Shown here piece by piece: positions 32,581 through 44,059 of a DNA stretch of 64,000 nucleotides. The first letter of the stretch is position 1. Each line of letters begins with the position of its first letter. The stretch is taken from the NCBI GenBank assembly GCA_922989275.2, contig OV277862.1:69949832-70013831 (forward strand). Reading direction: 5' to 3'. A model generated the notes under the pieces. It searched no databases. It was not told where the DNA came from and saw nothing but the letters and a program-made list of their open reading frames with translations. The position numbers were made by a program, and so were the translations under genes. Source of the DNA: Gari tellinella (lineage: Eukaryota; Mollusca; Bivalvia; Cardiida; Psammobiidae).

Positions 32581-33371
32581 CGCAATTCAACACCTAGACT
32601 CGATCGCCGATATTCTCTTGTGGTACCCTCGGGAAATGATTAATTTATCAATATATACTTTTTATTTCATCAAATTCCGTCAAATAACGCCACAGTACGT
32701 GAATTATAACGAAAATGTGCATCAAAAAGTTTTATGTCGTTTTCACGGTACATAGCAACGAATGTACATGTAGGGGTGATCTGTTATTTGTCCACAATAA
32801 ACGGCCTATGCCACTGGAACTTTCACCAAATATTACAAATCATCTTTAAATGAAATATTATCAGTTTTATATAATTTACATAGAATGCAAAATTAAAAGA
32901 AACTTTACCTGTTTAATTTTGACCAATGAGATCGCTCGGTTCATTCGATTCATTTCGGTATTCAAAATGGCATTCACAATGAAATGAGTCTTTCACTTTC
33001 AATTTCGTGCCAAATTACATGTATATTTCATATAGCTGATAGTGAAGAGGGTCATGTTCCGACACAAACGCATTTGCTCTAATGAAATTAGGCGAAAGTT
33101 CCAGCCGTAAAGGCCGTTAAATGTGCAAACAGACAAGATTACCCCTTATTTTGGGCAATAAAACCTGTACCGTGAGAACGACATAAAACGTTTTGATGCA
33201 CATTTTCGTTATAATTCACGTACTGTGGCGTTATTTGACGGAATTTGATGAAATAAAAAGTAGATATTGATAAACTAATCGTTTCCCGAGGGTACCACAA
33301 GAGAATATCGGCGATCGAGTCTATTTTAGCATCAGCTTAAGTCGATAGTAAAGACTAGGTGTTGAATTGCG
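32581..33371. mobile_element. Large inverted repeat (foldback-like element)
   Basis: Left arm about 32581-32831, right arm about 33088-33371. Outer edges are CGCAATTCAACACCTAG and CTAGGTGTTGAATTGCG. Strong matches include GATCGCCGATATTCTCTTGT and ACGTACTGTGGCGTTATTTG on the right arm. The right arm has a ~33-bp insertion near its outer end. The 256-bp spacer is AT-rich. A 96-codon frame over the left arm is not credible. Poly-T and poly-G runs flank it at about 32532 and 33382. Confidence 0.75.
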
Positions 33372-33884
33372 TTTTTTTAAAGGGGGGGGGGGTGTTAATA
33401 ATTAATAAAGTATGTGTCAAGTACCTGTGGGTTATTGTTTGCGCTTTTGTATATGTAAATGGTTTAAACCCCGAGATATTCCTTGAATGAGTAGATTTAA
33501 TTGGACTAGCTAGGGACAGAGAAGCTGAAAGGCATTTTAGGCAGTTGTTAGTGTATTTTGAGACCGGGAGGTAATCCAGGTCACTTTATGCATGGCATGT
33601 GTTGAATATCCGCTTAGAATATCTGAATGGATCAGTAAGACCAAATTTAGATTACAGATTTATTAATCTTATTCACGTTTCAATGATCATTTATTATTAG
33701 TTCCTGTGATAGTGTCAGAGCGTGCATTTTACCGCGAATCTGCCAAACAGATTCAGCCCAATTATAGCGAAAAATAAAGAAACCTTCCGTCATTGAAGGT
33801 TACTCATTTGGAATATATTGGGGCCAATCGAAGAAAACAAAGGTATTCCGATTATTACATTAATCAGAATATATGTTATGGTAC

Positions 33885-33955
33885 ATACTTCTGTTAATTG
33901 GTGGAGTCTTAAAAGAATAGCTCCCGCGGGGGCTATTCCAGGATATTGCTCCTCC
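33885..33955 (+). repeat. Fragment related to the 217-bp repeat
   Basis: AAAAGAATAGCTCCCGCGGG then GGCTATTCCAGGATATTG matches the unit start. The rest of 33372-34188 holds nothing I recognise. Confidence 0.5.
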
Positions 33956-34188
33956 TGCAGTAAATCAACATTTATTTTTTGGAATAAATGTGTAGCTTTA
34001 GTTATTGATGATTTCAACCTTTTGTAATACATGTATGCGAAGATATTTGTTTTTATGTAATCTGCTAATCGGGTTATCTGTTTGCATTTAGAACAATGAT
34101 GCGCGTCTGTAGGTCTCAATGAGTCCATACGTACGTTGAGTTTTCGACGGTAGTGTCACTGCTATCGTGATGTTTATTTTACTCTTTC

Positions 34189-34663
34189 ATAACCAAGGCC
34201 AAAAACACTGACACTTGCAAACAGTTTGGATCCTGATTAACCCTTTACCCAATAGAAGCGTCTTTTAGTACATGTAATTCATTCCTACACTGAAGAAAAT
34301 AGTTCCCATTTATACAGTAATGAATATGTATTATTATATATATGTTATATGTTCTAGCAGAAAGTAACTTAAAGGAGGCTGAAAGTAAATCAGAATGCGC
34401 CTTAAGGCGTATTCTGCTTTACTTTCAACCTGCTTCAAGTGATCAGCTATATTCAATACTAGAAAGGACATATAAGGTAAAGGGTTAAACGTGGCATAAC
34501 GCGGCATCTGACCATGATCCAAGTGTTTGACACTCAATATCAATGTTTCTAGAGACAAAAAACGTATAGACTTCCAAATTCTATAAATGAATGCAGACGA
34601 AAAATGTAAGCAGACGACAATATGGAAAGACGAGAATTTCCGTCATAATGTCAGTGAAAGGGA
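34189..34663 (+). mobile_element. Family A MITE split by a B MITE
   Basis: Left: CTCTTTCATAACCAAGGCC and core 1 left arm TGCAAACAGTTTGGATCCTG. Right, from 34489: ACGTGGCATAACGCGGCATC then TGACCATGATCC, AGCAGACGACAATATGG and GTCAGTGAAAGGG. Confidence 0.65.
34241..34484 (+). mobile_element. Family B MITE nested in A
   Basis: TTAA at 34237-34240 and 34485-34488. Ends are CCCTTTACCCAATAG and AAGGTAAAGGG. Core 2 has a GCGCCTTAAGGCGT dyad. It is inserted in the left arm of core 1. Confidence 0.8.
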
Positions 34664-34954
34664 AAACTATTCATTTCCGTAATTATTTCAATGTAAAATT
34701 AAGGCATATTCACTGGATATTTATTGAGACCAACCTAAGACAGGGCGTGGTTAGACGGAGATTCGCTCGGTATCTGATCTGGATCCAAGTTGTTAACTAA
34801 TAACAGTAACTGTTTAGTCAGTTAACCTTTACCTCCCATATAAGTAAAATACTTTGATGGGGTTGTCTTGGTCATATAATGTAAATTTGTTTAGTAAATG
34901 ACAAAAGGCATTGATGTAAGCTGAATGTCAATAAAATTGAAACTGAAACTCTCC

Positions 34955-35070
34955 TTCGCCCGCCGGAAATAAACTAATGACTCTATAGAACAAACAAATT
35001 AGTCCTTTTATCCCTATGGGAACGTCTATGTCTGCAGACGGTTATACAACAATAGGACCCAGACATTGAG
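34955..35070 (+). repeat. Dispersed repeat, copy 1
   Basis: AAACTAATGACTCTATAGAA then CAAACAAATTAGTC, ATGGGAACGTCTATGTCTGC and TAGGACCCAGACATTGA match 38964-39080 over about 110 bp. Not a MITE; nature unknown. Confidence 0.6.
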
Positions 35071-35087
35071 GAATGCATTTGACAGTA

Positions 35088-35281
35088 AGTCGCAACTCGA
35101 TACTACGAACTCGCTTAAACCGATCTTTCCAGTATTTCGTAAGTTTTATTTTGATAAGTCGATCTCCTTAAAGTCGAACATACCCGTAATTCAAAGTTAA
35201 AACGTGGCTAAGCCACGTTTAACTTTGAAATATGGGTATGTTCCAAGTAACGCGAGTTCGTAGAATCTAGTTTCTACTGTA
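35088..35281. mobile_element. Family F MITE, worn ends
   Basis: Central palindrome AAAGTTAAAACGTGGC/GCCACGTTTAACTTT, flanked by CGAACATACCCGTA and TATGGGTATGTTC. Outer ends are degraded relative to 38143-38336. Confidence 0.65.
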
Positions 35282-35309
35282 GTTATATTTAGAATATGAC
35301 CATGCCCTT

Positions 35310-35600
35310 TATCCCGACGCTGCCTTGCCCTGACTACAATTGTTGATATTTGTACATAGTTTGGATCCTGATCAGACGCCGTGCGATCAGGATCCGAACT
35401 GTATGAAACTCAATACGAAATAAAAGCAGACGACAATGGTTAACGTAGATGTGTTCCCTTATACTGCAATAAACCACTTGTTTTCGCTACGTCAACAGTT
35501 TGGATCCAGATCAAACATCGAGTAACATGTGGTCTTATCTAGAAGCAAACTATTTTACTTTAATTGAACATATTTCTCCAGTCAAACCATGTTATTTCTC
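35310..35600. mobile_element. Two degraded family A MITEs
   Basis: 35310-35465 has GACGCTGCCTTGCCCTGAC and a shortened core 1 (GATCAGACGCCGTGCGATCA). 35485-35545 has a worn core 1 (TTGGATCCAGATCAAACATC...GTGGTCTTATCTAG). Confidence 0.5.
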
Positions 35601-36049
35601 TGTTTGAAAAAATATTTTAGACAGAGAGTGATGTCTTGGCACAGACTGAAAGTAAAGCAGAATTAAGGAGTATTTACCATGTGCTATCTTAAAGGAATGT
35701 TTGAATGGTGTATATTCATGACTGTTTAAAGCGGAAATATTTTCTGTAGCAGTTGAATCAAATGAAAATGTATGAAGAGTCAAGACGTATCTATGGAGAA
35801 ATGTGTACAGAGAATAGACTACCTTGCACATTAATACTGATCCTGATGAGCTTCCACGCCTGGTCTTGATCAAAATATTTTAGTAGAATAAAATAAATAT
35901 AAGAAAGCAAACTTTAAAACAGATATTTTACAGTTGAGTACATATTGTTTTATGTATAATTTATTTGTATAGCTAACGACCAAATTTTTGAAAGCAACTA
36001 ATGTTTGCACTATGCGCTAATATTAACGTGAAAAGTACGACATTGTAGA

Positions 36050-36849
36050 AAACAATTTTAAAGAAGATGATTACAAGGCAGTGAAGTGATTAGCCAAAGA
36101 TATTTTAATGTATTCATTGTTGAATAACTAGTTGTTTATGTGCATTAGCTAAGTAAACACATTTTTCAAATTGATAAATGTGTGAAAGATTTTATATGAC
36201 TAATTTTGGACATACATGTATTTTAAGCACACACGCCTTACGAACTCCTTCCAATGTGCCGTCGTCTATTGTAGGTTTTTGTATTGGTTAGTTCAGTTTT
36301 TGTCAGTTGTGGGAGTTGGGTTTCGGTAAAATCTAGAAATTTTACTCTGACGTCTGTGCTTTCACTGATTTACTACCTCATAGCCATGTCACTTATCTAC
36401 TTGTGTTACCGTCTTTAAGTGAAACTTTGTGATTAAAAGTTTCACTGCCAAGCCAAACAACACTAACATTTCAAATACTTTGAATCCTAATCAGACGCCA
36501 CGCTATCTGAAACTGTTTGTGTACTCATATATATGTTTTTGTCAAACAACTTAAAATTGTAAACTTTAAAAATGAAAGCAGACGAAAGGTTTACGAGCAG
36601 ACGGTGTTATGGTAGTGTATGTGTTAGACCGGTTATGACGTCATAATAATAGTTATAATTTCGTTCTCAATGACGCTAAAAAGCGCTTATGAAACAGTTT
36701 GGATCAGACGCCGCGTAATTTGAAATATCTTCAGTCATACTGCCTTATGTTTTAACTTTGAAACGACATTACAGACAACACAATTGAAGCAGACGACAAT
36801 GATACGGTGAAAGGGTAAAACTCTCACGAAAGATTTAGCAGTGAAAGGG
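36050..36849. mobile_element. Cluster of degraded family A MITEs
   Basis: 36050-36095 is an end piece (GGCAGTGAAGTG). 36435-36650 carries TTTCACTGCC, half a core 1 and AAAGCAGACGAAAGG. 36655-36849 has CTCAATGACGCTAAAAAGCG, GGATCAGACGCCGCG and two ends, GGTGAAAGGG and GCAGTGAAAGGGTTAA. 36096-36434 has nothing recognisable. Confidence 0.5.
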
Positions 36850-37597
36850 TTAAAGGGTCAACGATTACAATACTAAAATACTTTATCTGAATGGGTTTAC
36901 TCATAGTTCCCTTACACCTATTTTATGTCTCATCTTTTTTGTCAGATTTTAAACCAACCAATAGTTTTGTTGAAATTCACCCTGTATCGATATATACACA
37001 AGGAGATTGATATGATTTTAAGTGCTTTGTTGCACTTGCAGTTTTACAACCATTCTATACAAAACAACCGTTCAAAAGAAACGCCATTGTAAACATTATA
37101 ATAAGGAGACTGCTCAATGCAGTAGAATTCTTTAAGAAAGGTATTTATCTCTTCTGTAAGGCGTTCTTTTAGAAGTCACTTACTAAATTATAGATATTAA
37201 CGCGCCTAATATGTTCGATCTCTTGAGATAAAAGCGGTAGAATGACTGTACTTCTCTAAAGCACATCTCGATTAAAGTCTGAATTTCCAATCAGAAAAGT
37301 GCAGCTCACGTCGGAGTGTACTCCCCGTGGAATGAAGAGAGAAATGTTGTTGCATCCAAATTTTCTACATAAAACTGCACACTGATAAAATGTCAATAAT
37401 TATATTGAAATCAAGCCCCATTACACAACGGTCTTTATTTGAAAACTGATATTATGGACATTGTTAGTTACCCTATAGATACATTTCATACCGGAAACAG
37501 TTTCTGTTACAATTATAGTGCGTTATGGTGCTCATTGGTTGATGCAGGTGTCTGCTTAGAGCAAGCTTGGAGTGAAATAGAGCATACATTTAAGGAA
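36850..37597. other. 750 bp without a gene
   Basis: No element phrase, RNA gene or exon with plausible splice sites was found here. Confidence 0.4.
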
Positions 37598-37815
37598 CCC
37601 ATTACCCCATGAATACGCCTTTTCACGCCTATAATTTATTACTAAACTAAAGAAAATAGTTCCGTTTTTATACAGTCATGAATATGTATCATAAGATATA
37701 TTTTCTATTTCCTAGCAGCTTATAGCTTAAAGCAGGCTGAAAAAGTTAAGCAGAATGCGCCCTAATGCGCATTTTGCTTTACTTTCAACCTGCTTTTAGT
37801 ATATACAATTATTGC
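37598..37815 (+). mobile_element. Family B MITE, right end lost
   Basis: CCCATTACCCCATGAATACG then CCTTTTCACGCC, ATATTTTCTATTTCCTAGC and core 2 with a GCGCCCTAATGCGC dyad. After core 2 the match fades. Confidence 0.65.
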
Positions 37816-38142
37816 TTTAAGTACTTACATTTATATCCTTGAAATGCAATTGCCCGATCCTAGCCAAGTTAAAGCGATATTCATACATTTAATCAATTCA
37901 AAAGAAAACGTTAAGTATTTAAATGTAAGTCGTAGGTTATACTAAATGAAGGTAACTCCGAAAGTGTCCCCGTAAGGGTTCTGTTCTACTTACATGCATC
38001 AGTAACCCATTGAACAATAACTATGAGTATTAATGTCCTTCTCGAACATTATACATGTGAGTGCATTCGTACTATGCAACAAGTGTATATCCTGAACACA
38101 GGACTTCTACAAGAGCTCTCTGGTCAATGTCTGTACTAAAAA

Positions 38143-38336
38143 CAGTCGAACTTCTATATCTCGAACTCGTTTAATTCGAACTATCCGAAAGTTCGACATA
38201 TGAGCAGCATTGTTTCATGCTCGGTTAAGTCGAACATACCCATATTTTAAAGTTAAAACGTGGGTGAGCCACGTTTTAACTTTAAAATACGGGTATGTTC
38301 GACAAAACCGACTTCGAGATATCGAAGTTCGACTGT
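38143..38336. mobile_element. Family F MITE, full length
   Basis: Ends are CAGTCGAACTTCTATATC and GATATCGAAGTTCGACTG, with TA on the right and AA on the left. The central palindrome is AAAGTTAAAACGTGG...CCACGTTTTAACTTT inside CGAACATACCCATA/TACGGGTATGTTCG. 194 bp. Confidence 0.8.
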
Positions 38337-38466
38337 ATTTGTCATATTACGATATATTGTTGAAAATGAAAAAAACATAAAAAGTTAAACTATAATAAAA
38401 TTAATTGAAAACTAGAATTGCCAATTGAAGTTTCGGAGTTGAAAAGGGCAGGGTGTCACGGTTTAA

Positions 38467-38709
38467 CCCTTTCACTCTCAATGACGTCATAAAGCGCGGT
38501 TGCAAACACGTTGGGTCCTGATCAGACGCCACGTAAAGCGGCGTCTGTTCAGTACCAACACTGTTTGACACTGTTATCTTTATTAATTAAAGTTATACAA
38601 CCTTAAAAATAAATTTTGAAACGTGTCTTGCAGACAACAATACTGAAGCAGACGACAATAAAGCGACAAAGGGGTAACAAACTCCCGAATAATAAGATCA
38701 TGAAAAGGT
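38467..38709 (+). mobile_element. Family A MITE
   Basis: TTAA at 38463-38466 and 38710-38713. CCCTTTCACTCTCAATGACG, core 1 at about 38504-38570 (GGGTCCTGATCAGACGCC, right arm worn), GCAGACAACAATACTGAAGC and GATCATGAAAAGG. Closest relative is 14509-14739. Confidence 0.75.
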
Positions 38710-38828
38710 TTAAAGCACAAATTCGCTTTAGTCGAAAACGATTGTTGTTTTTATAGATTTCTTGGTGGTGTTGATATCGATGGCTGCCCTGTATCATTGA
38801 AGGAATGGAGATGTTCGTGTAGCTATGT

Positions 38829-39080
38829 GTCATTTGAAATAGGGTTGTCAAAGCTCTTCTCAGTGTAGACGTTCGCCCATTGTACTGGGACAGACATGAT
38901 ATCTTTACTGGAATAGTAATTTTAAAGTTTATATGGTCAATGATTTAGAGACTGCGTCTTTCTCAGTCGTTGGAAAGAAACTAATGAATATATAGAACAA
39001 ACAAGTTGGTCTCTTGATCCCCATGGGAACGTCTATGTCTGCAGAAAGTAGGACCCAGACATTGAACAATTATTAAAGGC
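38829..39080 (+). repeat. Two dispersed repeat pieces
   Basis: 38829-38905 pairs with 27627-27745 (TGTCATTTGAAATAG; CCATTGTACTGGGACAGACA). 38964-39080 pairs with 34955-35070 (AAACTAATGAATATATAGAA; GGGAACGTCTATGTCTGCAG; GGACCCAGACATTGAA). Confidence 0.55.
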
Positions 39081-39148
39081 AATTCAAAATCTATTTTGCC
39101 GTAGATATGAACATATATACCGCCATAGGGGACAATAGTCGCAGTTAA

Positions 39149-39391
39149 CCAATTACCCCATAAATACGCCTTTTAACGCCTCTTATTTATTCCTCCATTG
39201 AAGAAAATAAAGAAATTTTGTTTAGTCATGAATAATACCATAAGAAATATTTTCTATATCCTAGTAGATAGTAGCTTAAAGCAGGCTGAAAGTAAAGCAG
39301 AATGCGCCCTAAGGCGCATTCTGCTTTACTTTCAACCTGCTTTAAGTAGGAACTTGTTTTAAAAACTAGAAACAGACTATAGGGTAATGGG
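39149..39391 (+). mobile_element. Family B MITE
   Basis: TTAA at 39145-39148 and 39392-39395. Ends are CCAATTACCCCATAAATACG and CTATAGGGTAATGGG. Core 2 is near perfect with a GCGCCCTAAGGCGC dyad. Confidence 0.8.
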
Positions 39392-39643
39392 TTAAATATT
39401 CAACTCATACATCGAGTTACTCTAACTAGGCATCAAGCAATTGCGTTACGTTCGTGTCGATATTTTTCCAGTCAAACGACTATAGTATCAAGTTTGAAAA
39501 ATGTTCTTACGGAATGAATAGGTCAAAAAGCAAGCGATTAAAGTGCTAAGCGAATTCTTGTAATTTAAAATTTATCTTTTCTGAGAGACAATATAAATGA
39601 CCAAGGGTGATTGATTTAATTGTAAAGGGTCTATATTTATTAA

Positions 39644-39844
39644 CCATTATCCATCCACAATATAGTATGCTTCCAAACTGTCGTCTGCAAAAACATTCAG
39701 TTATCACTACACCTTTTTCGCAAATGAACTGTAAAACGAGTGTCTAACAGTTTAGATCCAGATCAGACAACGAGTTTTGCAGCGTCTGATCTTGATTCCA
39801 ACTGTTTCTAAACACCAGGCAATTCGCGATCGGCAGGATAAGTG
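39644..39844 (-). mobile_element. Family A MITE
   Basis: TTAA at 39640-39643 and 39845-39848. Starts CCATTATCCATCC and ends GATCGGCAGGATAAGTG. Core 1 is at about 39748-39808 with a GAGTTTTGCAGCG loop region. Same subtype as the copies at 434 and 6308. Confidence 0.65.
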
Positions 39845-39882
39845 TTAAAGATGTCAGTCTAAAGCTGTTTCGTTTCCTTTAA

Positions 39883-40090
39883 CCCATTACCACATAGCCT
39901 GTTTCTAGTATTGAACATAAGTTACCACTTAAAGCAGGTTGAAAGTACTTTCAGCCTGCTTTAAGCTACAATCTGCTAGGATATAGAAAATATTTCTTAT
40001 TGAACCTATTCATGACATAAAGTGGAACTATTTTCTTTAGTGGATGGATAAATTGAAGTCGTAAAAAGGGCATATATATGGGGTAATGTG
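39883..40090 (-). mobile_element. Family B MITE, short core
   Basis: TTAA at 39879-39882 and 40091-40094. Core 2 is reduced to CTTAAAGCAGGTTGAAAGTA directly joined to CTTTCAGCCTGCTTTAAG; the CAGAATGCGCC centre is missing. Confidence 0.75.
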
Positions 40091-40129
40091 TTAACCCCAA
40101 AGTTTATCCTCTGTTCGAAAAATATCAAT

Positions 40130-40245
40130 ACGATTGTCAAACAGGCTCATCCCTGATGATTAGGCGCGGCGTTTCGTTGCGACTGATCTGTATCAAGGCT
40201 GTTTGCAAACTCAAGTAAAGTCGCGGCTACCTAACAAAGAGTTAA
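40130..40245. mobile_element. Family A MITE relic
   Basis: Worn core 1: TCAAACAGGCTCATCCCTGA, GCGCGGCGTTTCGTTGCGAC and ATCAAGGCTGTTTGC. Confidence 0.45.
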
Positions 40246-40279
40246 GACGTTTTGACAGTCACAGTAAACAAGTTTGACA

Positions 40280-40495
40280 CCCATTTGTGCCCACGATCCC
40301 ATATATGAGACATATAAAACCAGAGTACCCTCTCATCAGACACCGAAAATTGCGACGTCTGATCACCGTCTACACTATTTGCCAATATAAAACAAAACAA
40401 ACGAAAATGAAAATTTAGACCATACACTCCTCAGATAAATGGTTTTTGACTATGCCAATATATAAACATGGAATAATCCACTGGGCGCAAATGGG
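40280..40495. mobile_element. Family M MITE
   Basis: Ends are CCCATTTGTGCCCACG and CTGGGCGCAAATGGG, with TAAA on the right. The centre is a decayed core 1 (CTCATCAGACACCG...GACGTCTGATCACCG then TCTACACTATTTGCC). Matches 50098-50317. Confidence 0.65.
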
Positions 40496-40946
40496 TAAAA
40501 AAGAGGTAAATTTTATTTTCGAAAACCAAATAATAGTATTACATATTTTGCATGAAAATGGTTAACCGAAAACAGGTAATATTACTGTCAAATATTTAGT
40601 TATAAATATATATATTACAATCTAAGTAAACCCATATTTTCACATTGACAATGTCGAATGTAAGAATTTTTGTATCGCTATTTATAGACATCAATGCAAT
40701 TAGAGTCACGAACTCTTTTCAGTCTGTTGTCTGTTTCGGGAGTCACTTAACCAATGTTTTGTTACACAAGGCATACCGTCTTTTCAATCGGGGAGTGTAA
40801 TTACGTAAAGATATATCAATAAGTCTTGATTTGTTACTGTGACGTCAAAGTTTTACTACTTAATAACATTATCTGACAATTAAATCACCTCTTGTGATGT
40901 TTTGTTGTATGAGGTGTATTTATTCTCGATTATTGTGTTAGCTATA

Positions 40947-41266
40947 CAGTGCTCCCGCCCCAAAAACGGCCCTCTCAACAACGGCCCTTGTCGCACTTCC
41001 CTAAACGAACAATTATGTCGAACCTATTCACGGTTGCAATGTCGTCTGCTGTTTTTCTCAAAGTTACAAAATGGATATTTTGACAGAAAAAATACACAAT
41101 TTAATGACGAGTGATAAACAATTTGAATCCAGATCAGACGGTGCGTCTGATCTGTATTCAAGCTATTTGAAAATATAGACCAAGTTCCCTACCTATAACG
41201 ACTCCATCCGAACAACGCACACAAGTTTTGTCTCTCATTCGGTCTCGTTGTACGGAGGGAGCGTTG
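40947..41266. mobile_element. Family L MITE
   Basis: TA at 40945-40946 and 41267-41268. Ends are CAGTGCTCCCGCCC and CGGAGGGAGCGTTG. Core 1 is reduced to TTTGAATCCAGATCAGACGG then TGCGTCTGATCTGTATTCAA. The interior has TGCAATGTCGTCTGCTG, as in family A. Confidence 0.75.
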
Positions 41267-41424
41267 TATTATCGAATTCTCTTATAGGGCCGTCCGAAAT
41301 ATCTATAAATCGAGACTTTTGTCATGTGACATTACAGAAACAATGGTACGAGTATCAAACACTTTTTATCCTAAGAAGGACAGTATTGACAATAAAAACG
41401 GTTCAATTGATTCAGTATTTAAAA

Positions 41425-41630
41425 AAATGCACTGCCTTTCTCTAAGTACAATGATTATTTGCAAAAACATTGTATCCTGATCAGACACCGCGTGACGAGA
41501 CGACTGACAAGGATCCAAACTGTTCGACACTTATACCAATAGACTGTTTGGCAATTTGCCTGATATTTAAATTTGAGAAACAAAATCAAAGACAGCTGAT
41601 TAAAACAGATGGCGTCAATAAAGCGAAAGA
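41425..41630 (+). mobile_element. Family A MITE, diverged
   Basis: ACTGCCTTTCTCTAAGTAC and core 1 at about 41460-41525 (GTATCCTGATCAGACACCGC...GACAAGGATCC), then TTGAGAAACAAAATCAAAGAC. The ends are worn. Confidence 0.6.
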
Positions 41631-42285
41631 ATATAAAGGTACTGAAGATTAAGAGATAAATCAGGACTGGTTAACTACTAATGCTTTGTCTATTGGTAAA
41701 CTACAATTTACACGTATTCTCTCATGGAGGTTCAGGGTTTCCCCTCTTTTGGACACACTTAAACCCATGCAGTTGCCGAGATGCGTCTTGCGTTGAGATA
41801 GATCGTTACGAAGATTGATGCAAGTTTAAACAATTGGTTTGAAATACAATATCACAGACACTTTTTGATGAAGCGACCAATATATAGAATATCAATGAGA
41901 AGACATTAATGCAGGTTGTTGCTAAATAGAGTTAAATCTAACATTGAAAGCTCTTCATTAGTATTTTTGCATTACTTCGATCCCAAATTAGGCTCCCCCT
42001 GTCATGTGGGATTTCAATGTTGTGTCAATGATTTGTCGATTGATACTTCAATTTACTGAACATTTTTAAAAATACATTGCGCATTGCAGTCTCATCGATA
42101 AACTTTACCATCTGTTGTAACCATTTCAAAACAAAATATCGCCTGAGATTTTTCTGACAAGCGAAATATGTATACGAGTGCCATACAGTTTTGATCCACA
42201 TATAGGCCACTGTGTTACAAGGCGTCTGATCTGAATCCAAATTGTTTGGACTTTAGACGCATATGGCGTTGAAAAGTTAAATTTC
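41631..42285. other. Unassigned sequence ending in a core 1 relic
   Basis: 41631-42160 has no recognised content. 42165-42285 has a decayed core 1 (CATACAGTTTTGATCCACAT...GGCGTCTGATCTGAATCC) and a worn end. Confidence 0.4.
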
Positions 42286-42474
42286 GCAGATCCAATTAGA
42301 AAAGTGTATTTCATGTTTGGGTCTATTCAATGTAATATTGAGTCATTAAAATTGCCATATCAAATTGCTCACTTATAAAATTTCAAGATCTTTATTGAAC
42401 TCGATGCACATGTAACAGCAGTGTTAGTTTGGATGATTGAAGTGTTACCATGGGGATGCATTTCATCCAATATA

Positions 42475-42720
42475 CAGTGGAGAATCTGTTATTCTTTCCC
42501 GTTTAAACGCAAACGTACGCAAACGCAAAGCGCTAAAACGTAGAAAAGAACAACTTTTGGACAATTCTGATATTTCATGTTTATCTTGGTGGCAAACAGT
42601 TTGGAGCCTGATCAGACGCCGGGTTACCCGGCGTCTGATCTGGCTCCAAACTGTTTGCACTGCAAATAATAGTTTTAGCGTAATCGCGTTTATTGGGAAA
42701 GAATAACAGATTCTCCAATA
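42475..42720 (-). mobile_element. Family D MITE, full length
   Basis: TA at 42473-42474 and 42721-42722. Ends are CAGTGGAGAATC and GATTCTCCAATA. Core 1 at about 42593-42657 has a perfect CGCCGGGTTACCCGGCG loop. The AAACGCAAACG arm is at the left, so it is reversed relative to the 18680 copy. Confidence 0.8.
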
Positions 42721-43268
42721 TACATCTTCTATAACAGTACAGTCACGCTATAATGACTACTTAATGGATTCCTTGTTTGAAATCATATACTCTTATACCC
42801 GTAGCTAGCTTCTAGTTTGTACGACAACTGGTGCTTAAAGCAGGTGATATGAGAATTTATGGATTGCAGAAAACTCCATTAATTCTCTTTATCGAACTTA
42901 TATTTACATTCACCTTGTAACGTCCTTATATAACTATGAAGTTGAATGCTTCAGTAAAACTACAAACCGAAACTGGTTTAAGCCAGTTAGAAAGAGGGCG
43001 GAGTCTCCGCCGGAGAGATACCTTAAGATCTGCTTTCAGATTCTCCACTGGAATAGAAAACCCCGATATAAAGTCGGACGAAATTCAATTAAATCATTAC
43101 GAAAAAGTTTATTCAAACATAAGTAAATATACATGTTAATTTAAGGGACGCCACGTCACTTTGACATGCGGTTTAAAATTTTGGCATTCTATTTATAGAC
43201 GAATTTATGGAAACACGAATGTCAGATATAACGTTGAAATTAGTTGTTTTAAAATTTTGCATGTTTAA

Positions 43269-43507
43269 CCCTTTCACCGCCGGATTCGCCAAAGTCGAAT
43301 TTGCAAACAGTTTTGATCCTGATCAGACGCCGCGTTACGCGGCGTCTGATCAGGATCAAGACTGTTTGACACTCGTTTCGAAATTTCTTATGTCAAACTT
43401 TCTTAAATCTAACTTTGAAATGATATTGCAGACAACAATATTGAAGCAGACGACACAATAACGGTGTATGGGGTAAAAAACTCAATAATAATTTGGCGGT
43501 GAAAGGG
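43269..43507 (+). mobile_element. Family A MITE, subtype reference
   Basis: TTAA at 43265-43268 and 43508-43511. Terminal repeats are CCCTTTCACCGCC and GGCGGTGAAAGGG. Core 1 at about 43302-43367 is nearly perfect with a CGCCGCGTTACGCGGCG loop. 239 bp. Confidence 0.85.
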
Positions 43508-43659
43508 TTAAAATATATAGTGCTCTTGACCCGGCTAAAATGTATTTGGCCAGTCTCACAGAGAAAGTCAACCTTATAAACCACAGGTACTTGACACATA
43601 GATCTAGATCTATTAAAAAGTATAATTGTTCTGTTTTGGGAACTACGGTAAGGGTCATT

Positions 43660-43925
43660 GTTAGGAGGGGTCGTTGTTGAGAGGGTCGTTGTAGGGAGGG
43701 AACACTGTAGAATAAGATGTAAAATACAACCTTTTACCGCCGTAAGCGACTAAAGTCGACTTTGCAATCATTTTTAATCTAAAACTGTTTGACATTCTTG
43801 TCGATATATCCTAATTCATACTGCCTTAAATCAAATTTTGAGACGATAATGCAGACATTGTTGAAGTAGGTTTACAATATGGCGGTAAAAGGGTAAAACA
43901 TACGATAGATTTGGCGGAAAGGATT
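43660..43925. mobile_element. Family L end piece and a family A MITE
   Basis: 43660-43712 is an L end (GAGGGTCGTTGTAGGGAGGG then AACACTG). 43730-43925 is an A copy (CTTTTACCGCC..., half of core 1, then GGCGGTAAAAGGG and GGCGGAAAGG). Confidence 0.6.
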
Positions 43926-44059
43926 AAACAAACCTTTGATATTTACAAACAACTGCAATAACAACAACTTCATACTATATTTATCATTTGTTTTCTCATC
44001 CATTATCGTCATCAGCAGATGTTTGCCAAACTGTAGAGCACTTATCTAAACTAGCCTTG

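Noticed and set aside
32465..32755. 96-codon frame on the left arm of the large inverted repeat
   Set aside because: Begins in a poly-T region and runs over the foldback arm. The other arm does not preserve it.
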